DNA of 52,377 nucleotides from Sulfurimonas crateris (GTDB lineage Bacteria > Campylobacterota > Campylobacteria > Campylobacterales > Sulfurimonadaceae), in contig CAMCYC010000011.1 of assembly GCA_945883795.1 (NCBI GenBank), positions 1-52,377 on the forward strand, written 5' to 3'. This document shows, piece by piece, positions 7,110-16,747 of this stretch (within the stretch, counting starts at the first letter, position 1; every line of letters starts with the position of its first letter). A program made the position numbers and the translations under genes. The notes under the pieces were generated by a model that had not been told where the DNA came from, made no database searches, and saw only the letters and a list, made by a program, of their open reading frames with translations.

Positions 7110-8633
7110 TTATGGTTTTGAAATTTGTTTTAAAATAGTACGAATTCCATCAATAGAAATTTGAGCTGTTGAGGTTTCATGGGTAGCAAGTAAGCGGTCA
7201 ATCTCTTTTGTAGCTTGTTTAATTCTCATATTTTCACTCATCCCTTTGAGTTTATGCGCATCGTTTTGCCATAATGCAGGATTATTATTTTTAATTGCTT
7301 CTTGAATTTTTTCTAATAACTTTGCACTATCTACTATATAATCATTGAAAAGTTCATTAAAAAATTCAGTATCAATCCCTATCTCTTTAGCAGCTAAGAC
7401 TTTATTATATTCTCCACTAGATTGTGATGCAATTTCTTGAGGATTAATAAAAATTGCTTCATCTTTTGCATGTATTTTCTGATTTTCTGATGTATTGGTA
7501 CTCTTTTGTGGTTTGTTTTCTTTGTTAATATCTATAAAAATAGCATCATCATAATCACGCCCTTCAATAGAATCATCAACTATAGATACGGGAGTAGGAC
7601 TCTTTTTTATCTCTTCAACTACCGTATGGATGGAGAGTTTTGACATTATTGTATAAAATTGGTCTATATGCTCTTTGATTTCAAAAAGATTAGTGGAATT
7701 ATTTGCGACTGTTAAAACTTCAAAAGCATCTTCTATGCGTAAATTAGCTGCAACTCCTTTGAGTTTATGGGCTAAACTTTTAGCTTCAGTTATATTTTCC
7801 TCTTCAAGAGCTTTATAAATATTACTTCTAAAATCATTTGCTTGAATCATGAAATCTTCAAGAAATTCTTCAATTAAATCGATAGGTAATCCTAACGCAT
7901 CTGAAGCAATTCGAGGATTATAAATATAAATATTTTCTTCCTCTTGTATCACTTTTATCTCTTCAATTTTTTTCACTTTTAGAGAAATAGTAGGTATTGA
8001 TTTTATCTCTTTTTCTGGAACATAATCTTGTGTATCTAAGATTAAATCAATTTTTGGTTCTATAGCTTTTTTTTCTTCTGGAATCGTTTTTATTTGAACT
8101 TTTGGTATCTCTACAATAATCGGTTCAATAACTTCTACCTCACGACCAAGTTCTAAAAGAGCATTTGAAATAGCAACTTCAGGTGGTTGTATTAAAGGCT
8201 CTTTTTCTAAATTTTGCCCCTCAAAAAGAGCTTTTTTCGTTGTACTTTTTTCTGGTTCTGGTAAGTGTTGGACATCTTTTAAGAGTTTATCAAGTTCATC
8301 AGTTGGGACAGCTGTAGGAGTTAAGAGATTGACAAGATAAGCTGGTCTGGAAGGGTTGTCTATTAAATAGATTGTTTTTATTTCTAGCATAGCTTTATAG
8401 TATTTGTTGTTTGCGTGTATAAGCACTTTAAACTCTTTTTTTAAACTATCATATATAATAAAATCTATCCAATGTGTATTGACAAAATTATGAATATATC
8501 CTGGAATTTTTATAAATAAATCAGCAAAATCTGCTGCTTGAGCTCGAAGTTCTGCTAAATTTTTAAAGCCGATTTTTTTTAAATCTTGTTCATCCATCCC
8601 TATAAACTCTTTTTGAAAATTATAAATTAACAT
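7110..8633 (-). CDS. Double histidine-phosphotransfer (HPt) protein
   Basis: 507 residues. An N-terminal folded region (about 1-105, PAS-like size, with WIDFIIYDS and an ADFADLFIKIPGYIHNF segment) is followed by a long low-complexity linker rich in Glu, Lys and Ile (about 110-240), HPt domain 1 (about 250-340, phospho-acceptor His289 in AHKLKG), a second polar linker, and HPt domain 2 (about 420-505, His460, again AHKLKG). No kinase or receiver module is present. Its ATG abuts the stop of the PAS gene, with AGGGAA as ribosome binding site. It probably carries phosphate between the hybrid kinase and the single receiver of the same operon; why two HPt domains are needed is unclear. Confidence 0.82.
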   Translation of the reverse strand: MLIYNFQKEFIGMDEQDLKKIGFKNLAELRAQAADFADLFIKIPGYIHNFVNTHWIDFIIYDSLKKEFKVLIHANNKYYKAMLEIKTIYLIDNPSRPAYLVNLLTPTAVPTDELDKLLKDVQHLPEPEKSTTKKALFEGQNLEKEPLIQPPEVAISNALLELGREVEVIEPIIVEIPKVQIKTIPEEKKAIEPKIDLILDTQDYVPEKEIKSIPTISLKVKKIEEIKVIQEEENIYIYNPRIASDALGLPIDLIEEFLEDFMIQANDFRSNIYKALEEENITEAKSLAHKLKGVAANLRIEDAFEVLTVANNSTNLFEIKEHIDQFYTIMSKLSIHTVVEEIKKSPTPVSIVDDSIEGRDYDDAIFIDINKENKPQKSTNTSENQKIHAKDEAIFINPQEIASQSSGEYNKVLAAKEIGIDTEFFNELFNDYIVDSAKLLEKIQEAIKNNNPALWQNDAHKLKGMSENMRIKQATKEIDRLLATHETSTAQISIDGIRTILKQISKP

Positions 8634-9053
8634 CTAGTTCCCTTTTTCTTTAGTTATCATTTTTTTGTATAAGGCTTCATTTTCTGCAATATTCTTTCTT
8701 GAAGCAGGTCTTCTAGCTGAGATATAGCCACTAATCTCTTGATTATGATTATAGATAGGTATGATTTCTGTATCCATCCAATAATATTGCCCATTTTTTC
8801 GTAAATTTTTGACAATACCATTCCATGTTTGCCCCTGACTAATACTCTCCCACATTTGTTGAAATGTAGCTTTAGGTATATCTGGATGTCGGAGTATATT
8901 ATGCGCAGAACCTAGAAGCTCTTCAATTGTATATCCTGAAACCTCACAAAACTTTTTGTTTGCAAAAGTGATAATCCCTTTTAAATCTGTTTGAGAGATG
9001 ACAACTCTTCCATCATAAATATATTCTTCATTTGTAGGCATTATTTTGTCCAT
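8634..9053 (-). CDS. Small soluble PAS-domain protein (Aer/CetB-like)
   Basis: 139 residues, essentially one PAS domain (about 10-125) of the kind found in the aerotaxis proteins Aer and CetB: NKKFCEVSGYTIEELLGSAHNILRHPDIP, a conserved Trp in MWESI, and YYWMDTEIIPIYN. In Aer/CetB this fold binds FAD and reports redox state. GAGG lies 8 bases before the ATG at 9053; a Met at residue 5 is an alternative start. It is the first gene of the phosphorelay unit and abuts the HPt gene, so it is probably the sensor input of that relay, by direct protein contact. FAD binding is inferred from family resemblance only. Confidence 0.83.
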   Translation of the reverse strand: MDKIMPTNEEYIYDGRVVISQTDLKGIITFANKKFCEVSGYTIEELLGSAHNILRHPDIPKATFQQMWESISQGQTWNGIVKNLRKNGQYYWMDTEIIPIYNHNQEISGYISARRPASRKNIAENEALYKKMITKEKGN

Positions 9054-9166
9054 TTAAAAACCTCAGCTTTAAGTTCTTTCTAAACTATGAATAAGTTTGC
9101 AATTTATTGATTATTAGGCAGAATTTATATTTTTTTTAATATATCATAATAGACTAAAAATTTAAC

Positions 9167-10969
9167 TTATTGATAAACATTTTTTATTGTGCTAGCGTCT
9201 TTTTGATTCAAAACAGAACTAATGTCTTCAATGCTTAACGATTTTAAAGCTTCAAAAGTTCCAAAATGGTTGAGAAGTTTTTTTATTTTTGCTTGTGATA
9301 TTCCATGTAAAGTTAAAAGTTGCGATTCGTTATCAATTTTTAGTTTTGTCTTTTTATGAAAAGTGATGGCACTTCTATGTGCTTCATCTCGTAAATTTTG
9401 CACCCATTGGAGCCGTTTGTCATTTGGACTGAGTTTAAAACTTTCCTCTTTTGAATGTAAAATATCATGGGCTTTGCCTTTTGCACGATGAGATTTTGCA
9501 TCAATTTTTTCTTTTGATATTGCAATGACATCTATAAAAACTCCATGAGAGTCTAAAATCTCAAGAGCTAATTTTAAAAGTGTCACGCCTCCATCAATTA
9601 TCCATAAATCTGGTGGGGAATTTTTAGCAAAACTTGCAACTCTTCGGCTAAGAGTCTCACGCATTTGTGCATATTCATCTTTTGCCTCAAGATGGTAAGT
9701 TCGGTAGCTTTTTTTATCAAATGTTTCATTTTCATACACAACCATAGCACCCACAGTTGCCACTCCCGCCATGTGGGAATTATCAAAAATTTCTACTCTA
9801 TTTGGAACTCTTTGGAGTGATAAAAGCTGTTGTATCTCAATAAGATGGTTTGAGATATTCTCTTTTTTATCCGCTTTTAAAAGCTCTTTTGCATTTAAAA
9901 TTGCCAACTCGATTAAATGTTTTTTATCTCCTCGTGATGGAACGATAATAAGTGCTTTTTTTTCAAAAAGTGTTGTTAAATACTCTTCGATTATCTCTAA
10001 TCCATCAAATTTTTTCATCACTAAAATTGGAGCAATAATAGGCGGTTTTTCTTTATTATAAAAATCAAGCAAAACCCTTTGGTAAAATTCATCCTCATCA
10101 TACCCATCTAGAAGCTGTATAAAATCATGGGAAGAGGAGATAATTTTGCCATGCCTCATAAATAATCGAACAACAACTGCACGGGTTTGGGAATGGTGTA
10201 AAACAAAAATATCATAATTTTCATCACTAGCAAAATCAATTTCGCTTTTAATCTCTGAGCGGTTTATTCTCTGTATTCTATCTCGAATTTCTCCAGCTTC
10301 TTCAAAGCGCATAGCTTCGGCATACAAACTCATCTTTTGAGTGAGTTTATTGAGAAGCGTTTTTTTATTTAAAATTAATTCATAGGCTACATCAAGTTCT
10401 TTTTTGTATTGCTCATGTGAGATGTCAAATTCACAAGGAGCAAGACATTTATCTATCTGATAATATAAACACGCTTTTTTTGATGTAAGACAGGCTTTTT
10501 TTTGCACCAATTTACAAAGTTCATAAATAGAATCCAAAATATCGTTTGCACCAATAGAATAAGGACCAAAATAGGTGATATTTGCACTTTTGATAATTTT
10601 ACGAGTGCTATCAAATCTTGGATATTTTAAAGAGTTGTCAATATAAATATAAGGGTAAGTTTTATCATCACGAAGCAAAATATTGTATTTTGGACTAAGT
10701 TGTTTTATAAGTGAATTTTCCAAAATCAAAGCATCATGTTCTGAATTGACAACAATATAGTTCAAAGAGGTAGTTTGCAAAATCATTTTGGTAATTCTGG
10801 TTGAGAGGTTAGGATTTGGTTTAAGATTGGGTGTAAAACTAAAATAGCTTTTGACTCTATTGGCAAGATTCTTTGCTTTGCCAATATAAAGAAGATGCCC
10901 ATCTTTGTCAAAATATTGGTATATTCCAGCTTCTTTTGGGAGTTGTTGTATTGTTTGTTCGAGTGTCAT
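9167..10969 (-). CDS. uvrC: Excinuclease ABC subunit C
   Basis: UvrC makes both incisions around DNA damage in nucleotide excision repair. 600 residues, normal length: GIY-YIG nuclease (GIY 15-17, YIG 28-30, followed by [13 protein letters not shown]), a Cys-containing loop ([13 protein letters not shown]), the UvrB-binding UVR helix pair ([14 protein letters not shown]), the RNase H-like 3-prime nuclease domain ([17 protein letters not shown]) and C-terminal helix-hairpin-helix motifs ([12 protein letters not shown]). The ATG overlaps the end of the upstream 145-codon gene by four bases, so the two are co-translated. A 113-base A/T-rich gap separates it from the PAS gene downstream. Confidence 0.97.
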   Translation of the reverse strand: MTLEQTIQQLPKEAGIYQYFDKDGHLLYIGKAKNLANRVKSYFSFTPNLKPNPNLSTRITKMILQTTSLNYIVVNSEHDALILENSLIKQLSPKYNILLRDDKTYPYIYIDNSLKYPRFDSTRKIIKSANITYFGPYSIGANDILDSIYELCKLVQKKACLTSKKACLYYQIDKCLAPCEFDISHEQYKKELDVAYELILNKKTLLNKLTQKMSLYAEAMRFEEAGEIRDRIQRINRSEIKSEIDFASDENYDIFVLHHSQTRAVVVRLFMRHGKIISSSHDFIQLLDGYDEDEFYQRVLLDFYNKEKPPIIAPILVMKKFDGLEIIEEYLTTLFEKKALIIVPSRGDKKHLIELAILNAKELLKADKKENISNHLIEIQQLLSLQRVPNRVEIFDNSHMAGVATVGAMVVYENETFDKKSYRTYHLEAKDEYAQMRETLSRRVASFAKNSPPDLWIIDGGVTLLKLALEILDSHGVFIDVIAISKEKIDAKSHRAKGKAHDILHSKEESFKLSPNDKRLQWVQNLRDEAHRSAITFHKKTKLKIDNESQLLTLHGISQAKIKKLLNHFGTFEALKSLSIEDISSVLNQKDASTIKNVYQ

Positions 10970-11403
10970 GTTTTTTTCTTTTCTTTTATGATTGTTTGGA
11001 TACTTTCTAAAAGTGCATAGAGCTTTTCATCATGAACTTGAATATCAAAATTTCCAGTTGCTCTTTCTATGTAAGAAACCATTTTGATTGTCTTAATAGG
11101 TTCCAATGGTTCATATATAACAAATGCTTTAATATCATTTATTCGTGTTTGGCTACACTCCTCTGGGCTTATAAGCTTTAACAAGCTTTTAATATGTTCT
11201 ATATTATTATCAAACTCTTGTTTGCCTCCGGGATGTGCAAGAACAAAAGTAAGGATGTCGTTTTTTATATATGCAAACTTAATCATCTTTTCGAGTCCAT
11301 ATATAAATAGAGATTGTATTTTCTTAATGCATGCATATTTTGAGAGCTTAGAAAATTGAGGTTTATTTTGAAGCGAAGTAATAATTTGATTGGCATTTTT
11401 CAT
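10966..11403 (-). CDS. Uncharacterised protein, DUF721/DciA-like
   Basis: 145 residues, basic, no signal peptide or membrane segment. The central part ([36 protein letters not shown]) resembles the core of DUF721 proteins, whose best-known member DciA loads the replicative helicase; the match is loose and the characteristic W is missing, so I do not assign that function. It overlaps uvrC by four bases. Its own start overlaps the divergent lptM-like gene by 36 bases. No ribosome binding site is visible; instead a minus-strand TATAAT ends six bases before the ATG, so the mRNA could be leaderless. Confidence 0.6.
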   Translation of the reverse strand: MKNANQIITSLQNKPQFSKLSKYACIKKIQSLFIYGLEKMIKFAYIKNDILTFVLAHPGGKQEFDNNIEHIKSLLKLISPEECSQTRINDIKAFVIYEPLEPIKTIKMVSYIERATGNFDIQVHDEKLYALLESIQTIIKEKKKT

Positions 11404-11550
11404 GCGACAATTATAGCGATTTTATTGCTTAGTTTAAGTGGTTGCGGATATAAAAAAGCTCCGTATTATCTCGAAAAAGCACCTGTTGCTGATAAGAATG
11501 TAGATTTTATTATCAAAAAGTCTACAGATAAAAATGAAACACGAGAGTGA
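11368..11550 (+). CDS. lptM: Small lipoprotein, LptM (YifL)-like
   Basis: A 60-residue lipoprotein: Lys-Arg start, hydrophobic core ([14 protein letters not shown]), lipobox LSGC, then GYKKAPYYLEK, matching the short CGxKxPLYxP signature of LptM. In Escherichia coli LptM helps LptD mature at the BAM complex; lptD and bamD are both in this window. The start is taken as TTG at 11368 because GAGG (11358-11361) lies six bases upstream; a TTG at 11356 would place that site inside the gene. The first 36 bases overlap the 5-prime end of the divergent gene. nadB begins five bases after the stop. Confidence 0.72.
   Translation: MKRSNNLIGIFHATIIAILLLSLSGCGYKKAPYYLEKAPVADKNVDFIIKKSTDKNETRE
11410..11415 (-). 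promoter_or_regulatory. -10 element for the DUF721-like gene and uvrC, lying inside lptM
   Basis: Minus-strand CGC-TATAAT. Counting seven bases downstream places the transcription start at 11403-11404, that is at the A of the ATG. The element lies antisense within the signal-peptide codons of the lptM-like gene. Confidence 0.4.
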
Positions 11551-11555
11551 ATGAA

Positions 11556-13007
11556 ATGAAATATGATGTAATCATAGTGGGTGCTGGTGTTGCAGGTTTG
11601 TATGCGGCTATGAATTTACCCAAAGACAAAAAAGTGCTTGTTATTAATAAAAGAGAAGCTTTTAAATGTAACAGTTTTTACGCTCAAGGTGGTGTAGCGC
11701 TTGCTGTTGATAAAGCAGATGTAGCTTTGCATGTGCAAGATACTCTTGATGCAGGTTCTGGACTTTGTAGCGAAGATGCGGTTGATGTGTTGAGTCAAAA
11801 TTCAAGAAAAGTTATTGATGACTTGATAAATCGTGGTTTTAAATTTGACACTGATAAAGCAGGAAATCTTCTTTATACAAAAGAGGCAGCGCACTCAAGA
11901 GAGCGTATTTTACATGCAGGTGGCGATGCAACAGGGAGATATTTACACTACTTTTTATTAGAAAACAATCCACATGCGCAGTTATCTAATGCAAGAGTGG
12001 TGGATTTACTGATTAAAGATGGGGAGTGTTATGGCGTTACAGTGCTTGACCATCGAGAACGAAGAAATATATACGCAAATCATGTTATTTTAGCAAGTGG
12101 TGGTGTTGGTTCACTTTTTGAGTACCATACCAATGCTCCATGTATTAGTGCTGACATGCAAGGGCTTTGTGTTTTAAAAGGGATAGAGCTAGAGCGTATG
12201 GAGATGTTACAGTTTCATCCAACTGTATTTGTAGATAGTGATAATGCCCAAAAATTGCTTTTAACGGAAGCACTCAGAGGCGAGGGTGCAACTATTGAAG
12301 ATGAAAATGGGAAAAGATTTTTATTTGATTATGATGAGCGTGGAGAACTCGCATCTCGTGATATAGTGAGTAAAGCGATTTATGAGTATTCTAAAGAAAC
12401 AGGCTCTAAAGTATATCTCTCATTTAAAAATTTCGACCATGTTTATTTTACACAGAGATTCCCAAATATTTATAAAAATTTAAAAGCTTTAGGTTTTGAT
12501 GTTCCTGCACAAAGAGTTCCAATCTCTCCTGCTTTTCATTATGCAATAGGTGGGATAAAAACAGATTTAAATGCTCGTGTTCCAACTATAAAATCACTTT
12601 ATGCAATTGGTGAAGTTGCTTCTACTAGAGTCCATGGGGCAAATAGACTTGCTTCTAATTCACTTTTAGAGGGTTTGGTGTTTGCAAAAAATGCAGTTAT
12701 AGATATTTTAAATAATCCTTATCAAAAAAACTTTGTAGAGTTTGAAGTTATAGATGAGGTGATGAGTTATAAAGAAGATAAGGCAAAAAAGAATTTTCTC
12801 CGCCGTCTTATGTGGGAAAATGTATCAATTGTAAGAACAAAAAAAGGTTTGAATGAAGCATTGCAACAAATTAATGCTCTTTTAAAAGAAAAAATAGGTA
12901 AACTACTCCGATTTCGTTTATTAACCGCACAAGCAATAGTGATGTCTGCACTAGCAAGAGAAGAGTCAATAGGCGTACATTTTATAAAAAAGGACAATAA
13001 TGATTAA
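11556..13007 (+). CDS. nadB: L-aspartate oxidase
   Basis: NadB oxidises L-aspartate to iminoaspartate, the first step of de novo NAD synthesis, using FAD and either oxygen or fumarate. 483 residues from ATG 11556 (GAGAG eight bases upstream; a GTG at 11547 would add three residues). Motifs: FAD-binding GAGVAG (9-14), the NadB-type EAAHSRERILHAGGDATG, HPTVF, the catalytic EALRGEGA, and GANRLASNSLLEGLVF. These separate it from the related fumarate reductase FrdA. The C-terminal helical domain is present. It overlaps nhaD by eight bases. nadA and nadC are not in the window. Confidence 0.93.
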   Translation: MKYDVIIVGAGVAGLYAAMNLPKDKKVLVINKREAFKCNSFYAQGGVALAVDKADVALHVQDTLDAGSGLCSEDAVDVLSQNSRKVIDDLINRGFKFDTDKAGNLLYTKEAAHSRERILHAGGDATGRYLHYFLLENNPHAQLSNARVVDLLIKDGECYGVTVLDHRERRNIYANHVILASGGVGSLFEYHTNAPCISADMQGLCVLKGIELERMEMLQFHPTVFVDSDNAQKLLLTEALRGEGATIEDENGKRFLFDYDERGELASRDIVSKAIYEYSKETGSKVYLSFKNFDHVYFTQRFPNIYKNLKALGFDVPAQRVPISPAFHYAIGGIKTDLNARVPTIKSLYAIGEVASTRVHGANRLASNSLLEGLVFAKNAVIDILNNPYQKNFVEFEVIDEVMSYKEDKAKKNFLRRLMWENVSIVRTKKGLNEALQQINALLKEKIGKLLRFRLLTAQAIVMSALAREESIGVHFIKKDNND

Positions 13008-14376
13008 ATTATTGGTGATGCTAATGCTAAGTATTAGTTTAACATATGCAAGTTCTGGGGCTGTCAGTGAATTGAGTCCAGACTTAACTTATACATGGGT
13101 AGGATTGCTTTCCCTAGTAATTTTTGTTGTGGCTTATTATTTTGTTGCAACAGAAGAAAAATATCATATCGACAAGGCTAAACCAGCTTTATTTGCAGGT
13201 ACATTTATGTTTATTCTGATTGCAGGATACTATGCAGTTCATGGTTTAAATATGGAACTTGTAAATACTGAAGTTGAACACCTTATTTTAGAAATTGCGG
13301 AGATTTTCTTCTTCTTATTTGTTGCCATGACCTATATTGAGACGCTTATACACATGAATGTGTTCGAGAAACTCAAATATAACTTGATTTCAAAAGGTTA
13401 TAATTATAGAAAATTATTTTGGTTCACTGGATTTTTAGCATTTTTTATTTCACCAATTGCAGACAATTTAACAACTGCACTCATCCTTTCTACTGTTTTA
13501 ATTACAATTGAGAGAAATAATAAAGCGTTCTTAGTTCCAAGTGCAATTAACATTGTTGTAGCTGCAAATGCTGGTGGTGCGTGGAGCCCTTTTGGCGATA
13601 TTACAACCCTTATGACTTGGACTGCAGGTAAAGGTGATTTTGTTGATTTCTTGTATTTATTTCCAGCAGCAATTGGGGGTTATTTAGTGACAGCATATCT
13701 TTTAAGTAGATTTGTACCTCAAACGCAACCAAACTTTGATGTTTCTACGGAAAAAGTACCTGAAATTATGCATGGTGGAATAAATGTAGTTTATCTTGGT
13801 TTATTTACAATTATCGCAGCAGTAATTGCGCATCAAGTGCTTCACATGCCAGCTATGTGGGGTATGATGTTTGGTCTTGCTATTTTAAAACTTTATTCCC
13901 ATTGGTTAAAACAAAAACATAATTCAAAACTTAATATTTTTGAATCAATGAGTAAAATAGAAAATAATACATTGTTATTTTTCTTCGGTATTTTAGCTGC
14001 TGTAGGTGCTTTGTACTTTATAGGTTGGTTAGGTTTAGCGTCAGTTGTATACCATCCAGATGTTCTTGGACCAACTTGGTCAAATATCGGTGTAGGTTTC
14101 TTGTCTGCAATTGTAGATAATGTTCCTGTTATGAGTGCTATTTTAAAAGCAAATCCAGACATGGGTGTTGACCAATGGATGTTAGTGACTATGACAGCTG
14201 GTATTGGTGGTTCACTCATTAGTTTTGGTTCTGCTGCTGGTGTTGGTGTTATGGGTAAACTTAAAGGTATTTATACTTTTGGTTCACATATGCAAATGTC
14301 ATGGACAATTTTGGCTGGTTATATTGTTTCTGTACTTATCTGGTATTTTCAATTTGAGATTTTAGGTCTCCACTAA
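13000..14376 (+). CDS. nhaD: Na+/H+ antiporter, NhaD family
   Basis: NhaD exchanges cytoplasmic Na+ (or Li+) for external H+ across the inner membrane. 458 residues with about a dozen hydrophobic segments and a cleavable-looking N-terminus (MIKLLVMLMLSISLTYAS). Family motifs include ISPIADNLTTALILS, NAGGAWSPFGDITTLMTW and, in the second half, LSAIVDNVPVMSAIL and GSLISFGSAAGVGVMG, the two Asp-Asn pairs expected for the ion transporter superfamily. It overlaps nadB by eight bases and so is co-translated with it; no metabolic link is obvious. A high-salt or marine habitat would fit. Confidence 0.9.
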   Translation: MIKLLVMLMLSISLTYASSGAVSELSPDLTYTWVGLLSLVIFVVAYYFVATEEKYHIDKAKPALFAGTFMFILIAGYYAVHGLNMELVNTEVEHLILEIAEIFFFLFVAMTYIETLIHMNVFEKLKYNLISKGYNYRKLFWFTGFLAFFISPIADNLTTALILSTVLITIERNNKAFLVPSAINIVVAANAGGAWSPFGDITTLMTWTAGKGDFVDFLYLFPAAIGGYLVTAYLLSRFVPQTQPNFDVSTEKVPEIMHGGINVVYLGLFTIIAAVIAHQVLHMPAMWGMMFGLAILKLYSHWLKQKHNSKLNIFESMSKIENNTLLFFFGILAAVGALYFIGWLGLASVVYHPDVLGPTWSNIGVGFLSAIVDNVPVMSAILKANPDMGVDQWMLVTMTAGIGGSLISFGSAAGVGVMGKLKGIYTFGSHMQMSWTILAGYIVSVLIWYFQFEILGLH

Positions 14377-14399
14377 ATTCAATCTTAATTTAGTTTATT

Positions 14400-14425
14400 G
14401 TATCCTTTTGCTAGTGAAAGGGTAC
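14400..14425 (+). terminator. Hairpin between nhaD and guaA
   Basis: GTATCCTTT (14400-14408) pairs with AAAGGGTAC (14417-14425), nine pairs with one G-U, loop of eight. It may end the nhaD transcript, but the following tract (AATCTTTCTT) is weak and the hairpin runs into a TACAAT at 14423-14428 that could be the guaA -10 element, so a regulatory role is equally possible. Confidence 0.4.
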
Positions 14426-14483
14426 AATCTTTCTTCAAGCCATTTTCGGCACACTTCAAACATTCTTATACAAGGGCTTTCAA

Positions 14484-16037
14484 ATGACAAATGTCAGTAT
14501 CATAGTTTTAGATTTCGGCTCCCAATATACACAGCTTATAGCTCGTCGTCTTCGTGAAGATAAAATTTATTGTGAAATTCTTCCTTACCATACAAAAATA
14601 GAAGATATAAAGGCAAAAAATCCTAAAGGAATTATCTTAAGTGGTGGTCCATCTTCTGTTTATAACAAAGATGCTTATGAAGTTGATAAAGGTGTTTATC
14701 AAATGGGCATTCCCGTTCTTGGTATCTGTTATGGGATGCAAAGAATTGCCGTTGATTTTGGCGGTAGTGTTGTGCGTTCAAGTCACCATGAATATGGAAA
14801 AGCTGAACTGAGAATAGTCGTAGATGTTGGAGAAAACTGTTCTCCACTTTTAGAAAATTGTGATGATGGTCGTACTGTTTGGATGAGTCATAGCGATAAG
14901 GTCGATATTCTTCCAGAGGGATTTGTGTCTATTGCTACATCTGAAAATTCACCTTATGCAGCAATTGCAAATGAGCAAAAACGGGTATATGCGATGCAAT
15001 ACCATCCAGAAGTGCAACACTCAGAAGAGGGTTATTTAATGCTTCGTAACTTTGCAAAAAATATTTGTGGAGTGAGCGAAAAATGGAAAATGGAGCATTT
15101 CTTAAAAGAACAAATAAAATCAATCCGCCAAAGAGTTGGAAAGGGTAAAGTGCTTTGTGGATTAAGTGGTGGTGTTGATAGCTCAGTTGTTGCAGCTATG
15201 CTTTATGAAGCAATAGGAGACCAACTTGTTCCTGTTTTTGTGGATAATGGACTTTTAAGAAAAGGTGAACGGGAACAAGTTGAAGATGTTTTTAAAATCA
15301 ATCTTAAAGTGCCTTTGGTTGTTATAGATGCAAGAGCAAATTTTTTAGGCAAATTAGCGGGTGTAAGCGACCCTGAAACAAAAAGAAAAATCATTGGACA
15401 TACTTTTATAGAAGAGTTTGAAAAAGAAGCAAAAAAACATGACGGGATTAAGTTTTTAGCACAAGGAACATTGTATCCTGATGTTATTGAATCTATTTCT
15501 GTTAATGGTCCATCGGAAGTGATTAAATCGCACCATAATGTAGGTGGTTTACCTGATTGGATGGATTTTGAGCTTATTGAGCCTCTTAGAGAACTTTTTA
15601 AAGATGAGGTGCGTAAAATCGGTCTTGAACTTGGTTTGCCAAAAGAGATGATTAACCGCCATCCATTCCCCGGACCAGGATTAGCTATTAGAATCATGGG
15701 AGATGTGAATGAAGCAGATTTAACTATTTTGCGTGAAGCAGATGCTATTTTGCTAGAAGAACTCAAAGCAAGTGGTTATTATGCTAAAACATGGCAAGCA
15801 TTTGCAGTGCTTTTAAATGTAAAATCTGTGGGTGTCATGGGTGATAACCGTACTTATGATAATACTGTAGCTGTAAGAGTTGTTGAAGCAGTGGATGGCA
15901 TGACGGCGACTTTTGCATATCTTCCTCATGATTTATTAGAGAGAATTTCTCGTAGAATTATTAATGAAGTAGATGGAATTAACCGTGTGGTTTATGATAT
16001 TAGTTCAAAACCACCAGCAACAATAGAATGGGAATAG
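14484..16037 (+). CDS. guaA: GMP synthase (glutamine-hydrolysing)
   Basis: GuaA converts XMP to GMP using ATP and ammonia drawn from glutamine. 517 residues, standard two-domain form. Glutamine amidotransferase domain: GGPSSVY, nucleophile Cys82 in GICYGMQ, His174 and Glu176 in YHPEVQ. ATP pyrophosphatase domain: SGGVDSS P-loop (228-234). C-terminal dimerisation domain: [12 protein letters not shown] and the ending KPPATIEWE, which is the invariant GuaA terminus. hemD starts 23 bases after the stop. Confidence 0.98.
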   Translation: MTNVSIIVLDFGSQYTQLIARRLREDKIYCEILPYHTKIEDIKAKNPKGIILSGGPSSVYNKDAYEVDKGVYQMGIPVLGICYGMQRIAVDFGGSVVRSSHHEYGKAELRIVVDVGENCSPLLENCDDGRTVWMSHSDKVDILPEGFVSIATSENSPYAAIANEQKRVYAMQYHPEVQHSEEGYLMLRNFAKNICGVSEKWKMEHFLKEQIKSIRQRVGKGKVLCGLSGGVDSSVVAAMLYEAIGDQLVPVFVDNGLLRKGEREQVEDVFKINLKVPLVVIDARANFLGKLAGVSDPETKRKIIGHTFIEEFEKEAKKHDGIKFLAQGTLYPDVIESISVNGPSEVIKSHHNVGGLPDWMDFELIEPLRELFKDEVRKIGLELGLPKEMINRHPFPGPGLAIRIMGDVNEADLTILREADAILLEELKASGYYAKTWQAFAVLLNVKSVGVMGDNRTYDNTVAVRVVEAVDGMTATFAYLPHDLLERISRRIINEVDGINRVVYDISSKPPATIEWE

Positions 16038-16051
16038 AGATTTAATCTCTA
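16035..16051 (+). terminator. Small hairpin over the guaA stop codon
   Basis: TAGAGA (16035-16040) pairs with TCTCTA (16046-16051) around TTTAA, followed by TTTTC. It includes the guaA TAG and ends ten bases before the hemD ATG. It could partially terminate or mask the hemD start, which has no visible Shine-Dalgarno sequence. Short and weak. Confidence 0.35.
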
Positions 16052-16060
16052 TTTTCGACC

Positions 16061-16696
16061 ATGTCAAAACCTATTTATCTTTTTTCAATTTCATCACATC
16101 CCAAAGCGGTCAGTATCACTTCTCTTGGTATTATACTTTTAAAACCAATGATAGATTTTAATCAATATGATTATCTCATTCTCACCTCAAAACAAGCTAG
16201 CGAAGCACTTAAAGAATATAAAAAAAATGATTACATCACAAAAAAAGCACTTTGTGTATCAAAACAAAGTGCAATTGCTTATGAAAATATTGGGGGAACA
16301 ATTTTGGATATAGGCAGTGGCTACGGAGAAAATTTATCACTAAAAATAGAGCAATATCCAAAAGAGAAACGATGGCTTTATTTAAGAGGCGAAATTGTAG
16401 CTTCAGATTTTGTGCAAAGATGCAAAGAAGAGGGACATACTATAGATGAAGCAATCATGTACAAAAGTGAATGTTCACAAGATATTTTACATGCTAGAAT
16501 AGAAGAAGATTCTATACTCATTTTTACTTCCCCCTCAAGTGTAGAATGTTTTTTAAAAACTCATGTAATATCTTCTCTATCAAAAGTTATTGTCATTGGA
16601 AAAACAACTGCAAAAGCTTTGCCAAATAACACACCCTATATTCTCTCACATGAAACAAGTATTGAAAGTTGTATTCAAATTGCACAAAATCTCTAA
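16061..16696 (+). CDS. hemD: Uroporphyrinogen-III synthase
   Basis: HemD closes hydroxymethylbilane into uroporphyrinogen III in haem and sirohaem synthesis. The family is poorly conserved; support is the 211-residue length, the two alternating alpha/beta halves, the early YDYLILTSKQASEALKEY segment, LYLRGEIVASDF, and the C-terminal ILIFTSPSSVECFLK with VIGKTTAKAL, which correspond to the usual TSxxxV and IGxxTA motifs. It follows guaA closely and is followed by the 6S RNA promoter. No ribosome binding site is obvious before the ATG. Confidence 0.8.
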   Translation: MSKPIYLFSISSHPKAVSITSLGIILLKPMIDFNQYDYLILTSKQASEALKEYKKNDYITKKALCVSKQSAIAYENIGGTILDIGSGYGENLSLKIEQYPKEKRWLYLRGEIVASDFVQRCKEEGHTIDEAIMYKSECSQDILHARIEEDSILIFTSPSSVECFLKTHVISSLSKVIVIGKTTAKALPNNTPYILSHETSIESCIQIAQNL

Positions 16697-16747
16697 AATA
16701 TCTTCATTCCGATGAGTATTTCAAAGAAAAATCAAGTATCATTTTTG

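Noticed and set aside
15203-15766. 187-codon minus-strand frame
   Set aside because: Antisense to guaA; Ser/Thr-rich shadow composition and no start signals.
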